Source: an uncultured Flavobacteriales bacterium (GTDB lineage Bacteria; Bacteroidota; Bacteroidia; Flavobacteriales_G; Salibacteraceae). From it: 64,000 bases of DNA. The notes under the pieces are model-generated. The model did no database searches and was not told the origin of the DNA. It saw nothing but the letters and a program-made list of their open reading frames with translations. The stretch covers positions 742,861-806,860 of the forward strand of contig CALSRJ010000001.1 of NCBI GenBank assembly GCA_943788725.1. Reading direction: 5' to 3'. Position 1 is the stretch's first letter, and every line of letters starts with the position of its first letter. Shown here piece by piece: positions 58,463 through 64,000 of the stretch. Made by a program: the position numbers and the translations under genes.

Positions 58463-59104
58463 ATGAAGAATTTCACATTGCTCCTATTGTTGCTCGCTTT
58501 CGTTCTCAGTACTAGTGCACAAATTGAGGAGAGCCCCGTCTCTCCAGTCCCTCAAGCAGAGGAAGACCGATATAGAAACCTGGACAACTCTGTTGGTTTT
58601 GGGATTGTAGGAGGAGGTGAACTCATGGGGGGGATTTACCCAATGCCAGGGTTAGGCTACAAACGCTATATCAAGGAAGGGGCTTTCCGTGTCATGATCG
58701 GTGGTATTGTGAACACCAATACGCAAAACGGACAGTGGGGATCCTCCAACTACGACGAGACGGCATTCAGTGCACGCGTGGGGTACCAGTACCACGTAAT
58801 CGTTGGTCGCTTCATGCCGATAATAGGCGTGGATTTGGCAGGGGGTTACTACCAGATGAAGCAGATGGGCTTCAATCAAGAAAATGAAACGAGGAATACC
58901 ACTATCGGATTGAGCCCAAACGTAGGATTGGAGTTCTTCATCAACAATCGTCTTAGCTTCTTGATAGATACACGTTTCGACTTCTCCTTTCAAAATTATT
59001 ACCAGCGCACTGAATCACCGAATTTCTTTAATACGACCAAGTCGCAGGGAATGCAGACGCACATCTCCCCCATCAGTTCTTTCATGGCGATCTTTCATTT
59101 CTGA
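58463..59104 (+). CDS. Outer-membrane beta-barrel protein
   Basis: Signal peptide MKNFTLLLLLLAFVLSTSAQ; barrel-like strands; C-terminal FMAIFHF. Confidence 0.75.
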   Translation: MKNFTLLLLLLAFVLSTSAQIEESPVSPVPQAEEDRYRNLDNSVGFGIVGGGELMGGIYPMPGLGYKRYIKEGAFRVMIGGIVNTNTQNGQWGSSNYDETAFSARVGYQYHVIVGRFMPIIGVDLAGGYYQMKQMGFNQENETRNTTIGLSPNVGLEFFINNRLSFLIDTRFDFSFQNYYQRTESPNFFNTTKSQGMQTHISPISSFMAIFHF

Positions 59105-59195
59105 GGAAAGTATTGCCGATTCCTTTTAAATCTCTTGCTTCAGAGCCGCTAGGGAATTGATTTTTTCTATTTTGGAATGACCTAACGAAACCACC

Positions 59196-59732
59196 ATGTC
59201 AAAACGAAACGTCATTCTATACATCGCAGCATCGTTGGACGGATGCATCGCTGGTCCAGACGATGATCTCAGCTTTTTAGAAGCAATGCAACTCGAAGGC
59301 GAAGATTATGGATACCAAGCCTTTGTTGAAAGCATTGATACCGTCATTTTGGGCAGAAGGACCTTCATGTGGGTCAAGAATAAAACGGGGACCTTTCCTC
59401 ACCTCGACAAAGACACCTACGTTATTACCCGAAAACAGGGCGGAAGCGAAGATGGAGTTACCTACTGGCCCGGTTCAATCCGAAAGCTCGTTGATGAATT
59501 ACAGTCCAAACCCGGTGGCAACATATACTGTGATGGTGGAGCTGCGGTAGTGAATGAAATGTTGCGGACGGGATGCATCGACGAAATCATTCTCTCCGTC
59601 GTACCCGTTATATTGGGCGATGGAATCAGACTGTTCCATGAAGGCATTCCAGCATCTAGCCTAGTGTTGCTTTCATCGCAATCTTTCGCTTCAGGATTGG
59701 TTCAAATGCACTACCGCGTCCTCCGCCCTTGA
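59196..59732 (+). CDS. Dihydrofolate reductase family (RibD C-terminal-like) protein
   Basis: RNVILYIAASLDGCIAGPDDDLSFLE...TVILGRRTFMWV...NIYCDGGAAVVNEMLRTGCIDEIILSVVPVILGDGIRLF. Confidence 0.93.
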   Translation: MSKRNVILYIAASLDGCIAGPDDDLSFLEAMQLEGEDYGYQAFVESIDTVILGRRTFMWVKNKTGTFPHLDKDTYVITRKQGGSEDGVTYWPGSIRKLVDELQSKPGGNIYCDGGAAVVNEMLRTGCIDEIILSVVPVILGDGIRLFHEGIPASSLVLLSSQSFASGLVQMHYRVLRP

Positions 59733-59831
59733 CGCTAGCGGCCTTGATTTAAAATACATGGTCGACACCCGAGCGGTCGCAACAATTTTCGATCATTCCT
59801 ATTCCTCACTTTCAATAAAAATCCTAACGAC

Positions 59832-60686
59832 ATGCACCTTAACACTGTTTCCCCAATTGCCATTGTCAGCATTGCGCTTTGCTCCTTGATATCTTGCTCG
59901 GGTAATGGCGACCACACTCAGGAAACTTCAACAACAGAATCTACAGTTGCCAAAGCACCGAACGTGATCGGGAGAGAGGTGACCTATGAAGCTGATAGCA
60001 TCACGATGAAGGGATACCTCGCCTACGACGCAAACGTAGAAGGCAAAAGACCTGGGGTGATCGTGGTGCACGAATGGTGGGGGCACAACGAGCACACCCG
60101 AAATGCAGCAGATAAATTGGCAGAAGAAGGTTACGTAGCCTTTGCCCTAGACATGTATGGCGACGGTAAAACTGCTGAACATCCAGAAGACGCTGGTGCA
60201 TTTGCAGGGGCCGTAATGCAAAATTTTGACGGCGCCAAAGCGCGCTTCAACGCCGCGCTTCAAGTGCTTTTAGACGATGCACATTCCCATTCCGAGCAAG
60301 TAGCTGCCATCGGATATTGTTTTGGAGGGGGCGTTGTATTGAACATGGCAAGGCAAGGCGCTGACCTCGATGCAGTAGCTACCTTTCACGGCAGCATTGG
60401 TCCGATTGAACCAGCCCAGCCAGGCGTTGTAAATGCCCGGTTATTGGTGATGAACGGGGAGGACGATCCTTTCGTTTCGGCAGAAGCGATTACCAACTTC
60501 AAAGCAGAAATGGACAGCGCTGGTGTAGCATATGAATTCGTCAATTACCCAGGAGCGGTGCACGCCTTCACGAATCCAGCGGCGACGGAAAAGGGAAAGG
60601 AATTTGGACTCCCATTGGCCTACAATAAGGAAGCCGACGAAAAGAGCTGGGCCAAATTGCTAGCGTTTCTGGATGAAGTATTCTAA
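59832..60686 (+). CDS. Dienelactone hydrolase family lipoprotein
   Basis: Lipobox LISCSG; GVIVVHEWWGHNEHTRNAADKLAEEGYVAFALDMYGDGKTA; AIGYCFGGGVVLNMA. Confidence 0.93.
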   Translation: MHLNTVSPIAIVSIALCSLISCSGNGDHTQETSTTESTVAKAPNVIGREVTYEADSITMKGYLAYDANVEGKRPGVIVVHEWWGHNEHTRNAADKLAEEGYVAFALDMYGDGKTAEHPEDAGAFAGAVMQNFDGAKARFNAALQVLLDDAHSHSEQVAAIGYCFGGGVVLNMARQGADLDAVATFHGSIGPIEPAQPGVVNARLLVMNGEDDPFVSAEAITNFKAEMDSAGVAYEFVNYPGAVHAFTNPAATEKGKEFGLPLAYNKEADEKSWAKLLAFLDEVF

Positions 60687-60823
60687 CCCCTTCTCATTAA
60701 GGGCACGTTCTACCTGGCTTTCTCGTTTCAAAGTGAATGTACATGACCGTTAAGGTCTCCTAGACATGCGACATGCTGAGCACGCTCATATTTTCTTGCG
60801 CTTACGAGGAGCAACTTTGAGAT

Positions 60824-62203
60824 ATGAAAAGCTCCAAATGCACCCTGTCGTTCTTTGGTGCGGCAGGTACCGTTACCGGCTCAAAAACACTCGTGACCTT
60901 CAATGGAAAGCGCGTTCTTATTGACTGCGGCCTTTTCCAAGGCCTCAAGGCGCTTAGAACCCAAAACTGGCAAGACTTCCCAATTCCTCCGAAAGAGATC
61001 GATGAGGTCATCCTAACCCATGCTCACCTCGATCATTGCGGCTATTTACCCAAGTTGGTAAACCAAGGCTTTTCTGGTCCCATCCACTGTACGCAACCCA
61101 CCGCAGACCTTGTAAAGATCATACTGGAAGACAGCGCCAAGATTCAAGAAGAAGAATCCGATAGGGCAAACCGACTCGGCTATACTTCGCATGCAGAGGC
61201 GAAGCCTTTGTACACTCTTCAGGACGTTCAAAATGTGCTTCCGCTCTTGGTTGGACACGAATACAGCGAATGGGTATTGATCAATCCCACTTTTAAGTTT
61301 CAACTGCACACCGCTGGTCACATCTTGGGTTCTGCCATGATTGAAATGGAAGTAGGAGAAAAAACCATCGTTTTTTCAGGCGACCTGGGCACTTCTGAAC
61401 CGCTCTTACTGACTCCTCCAAAGCATTTGAAACGCGCGAACCTCTTGGTGCTTGAATCTACGTACGGAGATAGACTGCATCCTGAAACACCAGCCTACGA
61501 CGATGTCAAGATAGCTGTGCTCTCAGCCGCCAAAAAGAACGGCACCCTGATCATTCCAACATTTGCCGTGGAGCGCGCACAAGAAATCATCTACCTCTTA
61601 ACGCTCCTCAAAGCCAACGGAGACATCCCTGATCTTCCGGTATTCTTGGACAGTCCAATGGGCATAAATGCGACAAAAGTGTTTCTGAAGTATCCATCCT
61701 GGCATGCCATAGGCGAAAAGCGCTGTCAAGACATGTGCAACGGAATTCACCTTATAAAAGATGCCGCGCATTCACGTTCCGTTCAGGCAGACGACAGTCC
61801 AAAAATCGTCTTGGCAGGAAGCGGAATGATCACGGGTGGGCGCGTACTTCACTACTTGTACAAACACATCTCTAACCCTGAGAGCACCCTTCTACTCGCC
61901 GGCTTTCAAGCCGCAGGAACAAGGGGTAGGCAAATACAAGAAGGAGCGAATGAGATCAAATTCTTCGGGACTTGGCACCCGGTGCGGATGGAGGTGTTTC
62001 AAACAGCATCCCTCAGCGCGCACGCAGACCAAGCTGATTTGATCGACTGGACCGCTCAATTTGACAAGCACCTCACGAAGGTTTTGCTCAACCACGGTGA
62101 ACCCATGGCCAGCCATACATTAGCCCTTCAAATTCAAGACAAATTGGGGATTTCAGCAGAAGTAGCTCAACCAAACACGATCTACAATTTGGAGTCGAAT
62201 TAG
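60824..62203 (+). CDS. MBL-fold beta-CASP RNA-metabolising hydrolase
   Basis: FFGAAGTVTGSKTLVTFNGKRVLIDCGLFQG; LTHAHLDHCGYLPKLV; VLESTYGDRLH; SGMITGGRVLHYL. Confidence 0.95.
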   Translation: MKSSKCTLSFFGAAGTVTGSKTLVTFNGKRVLIDCGLFQGLKALRTQNWQDFPIPPKEIDEVILTHAHLDHCGYLPKLVNQGFSGPIHCTQPTADLVKIILEDSAKIQEEESDRANRLGYTSHAEAKPLYTLQDVQNVLPLLVGHEYSEWVLINPTFKFQLHTAGHILGSAMIEMEVGEKTIVFSGDLGTSEPLLLTPPKHLKRANLLVLESTYGDRLHPETPAYDDVKIAVLSAAKKNGTLIIPTFAVERAQEIIYLLTLLKANGDIPDLPVFLDSPMGINATKVFLKYPSWHAIGEKRCQDMCNGIHLIKDAAHSRSVQADDSPKIVLAGSGMITGGRVLHYLYKHISNPESTLLLAGFQAAGTRGRQIQEGANEIKFFGTWHPVRMEVFQTASLSAHADQADLIDWTAQFDKHLTKVLLNHGEPMASHTLALQIQDKLGISAEVAQPNTIYNLESN

Positions 62204-62296
62204 TAAAATAAGGCAGGGGATAAATCCGTATCCTTGAAGGCTGAATTTCGCAGCAATCTAAGGCACTAAAAAGCCCACAGCCGAAATGAGATATTG

Positions 62297-64000
62297 ATGA
62301 AAAAACGTGTATTTGTAACTGGCGCCAATGGAATGCTCGGAGCGAGCATTGTTCGAAACTTGATTAAAGACGGATACGAGGTACACGCGCTCATTTATCC
62401 AGGTAGCAACACATCCGTGATCGAAGGGGTGAACATGCAGATAAGCGAAGGAGACTTATGCGCTGACCTACCGCTAGATGAATGGTTAAAAAATTGTGAT
62501 TACATCATTAACGCAGCCGCAGTAACTTCCATCTGGCCAAGGCGAGAAAAGCGGGTTTGGGACGTCAACTATGATGCTGCATTGAAACTCGCTGAAGCGG
62601 GGACAAGAGCGGGAATCAAACGCTTTATACACATCGGCACCGCCAACTCTTTCGATGCTGGCACGCAAGCCCATCCAGGCGTTGAAAAAGGCACCTACCA
62701 ATCAGCGAAGTATAGGATCGACTACATGGACTCAAAGCATGCCGTCCAAACAGAGCTCCTAAGAAAATTCAAGGACGAAGGCTTCCCTGTTGTGATTGTA
62801 AATCCAACCTTCATGCTTGGACCATTTGATTCCGGCCCCTCCTCAGGCAAATTGATTTTGAACGCCTTGGAAGGAAATGTTCCTGGATACTCTGAAGGAG
62901 GTAGGAACTTCGTTTTTTCGAAAGATGTGGCGCGCGCCGTGGTCAATGCCATTGACTTGGGCCGCCTCGGAGAGTGCTATTTAGCTGCTGGCGAAAACCT
63001 TTCGTACAAAGAATTTTTCACCCTTGTTTTTGAGCAGCTTGGTCAAAAAAAGAACCTCAAAAAAGTACCCCATTTCTTAGCGCTGATGGGCGGTGGAGCC
63101 CTCTCCATATGGTCTAGGATAACTGGAACTACTCCGAGACTTAGCTTCACCATGGCTCGCCTGAGTAGAGCTGGAAGCTATTATTCCAATGCCAAAGCGG
63201 TTGCTGAATTAAAGATGCCAGAAACACCCATTTCTACAGCAATTGACGAATGTGCAACATGGCTACGTAATAATGGTTACGTAAAATTGGGAAACGGCTT
63301 TGCGGGCAAGACGGTTATCATTACGGGTTCAACACAAGGAGTAGGAAAAAAGCTTGCCCATGCGTTGCTGTCGAGAGGAGCTAATGTCGTGCTCAACGGA
63401 CGATCTAGAGCAAAAGCTGAACAGTTGGAATACGAATTTAGCTTTGCAAGAAACCGGGTAGTGTATGCCGCGGCAGACGTTTCTAAAGAGGAAGGAGCTC
63501 AACAGCTCATCGAAACAACGCTCCATTCGTTCGGAAGGATCGACGTTTTGATTAACAATGCAGGCATGTCATCGTATGGAGACCTTGAAGACAGCGCCCC
63601 GAAGGTGATTCATGAAGTGCTCGATTCAAATGCGACAGGATCCATGCTGGTAACGCATTTCGCCCTGCCACATTTGCGACAAACAAAAGGCAGCGTTCTC
63701 TTTATTTCGAGCCTCGCTGGACTTCATGGTCTAGGCGGTCACTCCATCTATTCGGCGGCTAAGATGTCGATGATTGGATTGGCCCAAAGTCTTCGCAAAG
63801 AAATGCAGCGGCATGATGTTTTTGTTGGCTATACATGCCTTGGTTTCACAGAAAATGACAGTGTAAAAAGAACATTAGCGCCGGATGGTAGATTGGAACC
63901 CGTTCCTTCCCGCCCAGGTATTCGCCCTGCCAGCCAGCAGTATGCGGTCAATAAAATCATCAAGCAACTCCAACGTAAAAAATTCAGGTCGGTACACACC
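62297..64000 (+). CDS. Two-domain fusion: extended SDR (NAD-dependent epimerase) + classical SDR (partial, runs off right edge)
   Basis: MKKRVFVTGANGMLGASIVRNLIKDGYEVHALI... then FAGKTVIITGSTQGVGKKLAHALLSRGANVVLNGRSRAK...INNAGMSSYG...YSAAKMSMIG in one continuous frame; absent from the ORF track because it is open at the right edge. Confidence 0.9.
   Translation, partial: MKKRVFVTGANGMLGASIVRNLIKDGYEVHALIYPGSNTSVIEGVNMQISEGDLCADLPLDEWLKNCDYIINAAAVTSIWPRREKRVWDVNYDAALKLAEAGTRAGIKRFIHIGTANSFDAGTQAHPGVEKGTYQSAKYRIDYMDSKHAVQTELLRKFKDEGFPVVIVNPTFMLGPFDSGPSSGKLILNALEGNVPGYSEGGRNFVFSKDVARAVVNAIDLGRLGECYLAAGENLSYKEFFTLVFEQLGQKKNLKKVPHFLALMGGGALSIWSRITGTTPRLSFTMARLSRAGSYYSNAKAVAELKMPETPISTAIDECATWLRNNGYVKLGNGFAGKTVIITGSTQGVGKKLAHALLSRGANVVLNGRSRAKAEQLEYEFSFARNRVVYAAADVSKEEGAQQLIETTLHSFGRIDVLINNAGMSSYGDLEDSAPKVIHEVLDSNATGSMLVTHFALPHLRQTKGSVLFISSLAGLHGLGGHSIYSAAKMSMIGLAQSLRKEMQRHDVFVGYTCLGFTENDSVKRTLAPDGRLEPVPSRPGIRPASQQYAVNKIIKQLQRKKFRSVHT

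Noticed and set aside
1-64000. CRISPR arrays, rRNA, tRNA, IS elements
   Set aside because: No regularly spaced repeats, no rRNA/tRNA-like stretches and no transposase ORF recognised by reading; automated scans could not be run.

Overview
The window looks like a Bacteroidota (Flavobacteriales-like) chromosome segment with about 65 protein genes, mostly short operons and housekeeping or surface genes. No rRNA, tRNA, CRISPR array or intact transposase was recognised. Five large secreted proteins carry type IX secretion (T9SS) C-terminal sorting signatures. Two coding regions run off the window edges and are missing from the ORF track: a DUF349 protein on the left and a double-SDR fusion on the right. 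The region I would look at first is about 24.5-30.6 kb. It holds a translationally coupled three-gene cassette (fibre/S74-like protein, T9SS alpha/beta-hydrolase, lipoprotein). A divergent HTH regulator lies next to it, with two identical TAAAATTTTA palindromes in the shared intergenic region. The island abuts a 2-oxoacid:ferredoxin oxidoreductase alpha gene that has lost its 3' end and has no beta subunit beside it. Other notable signals are: a GyrI-like gene split by one in-frame TAG; a structured GC-rich intergenic repeat at 40.55 kb; paired opposite-strand G-quadruplex tracts at 1.14-1.26 kb; an orphan promoter-palindrome-terminator unit at 51.26-51.36 kb (possible sRNA or attenuator); and several conserved but uncharacterised families (a 475-aa family, CpeT-like, ATP-grasp-like). 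All family calls come from reading translated sequence by eye; no database search was run.
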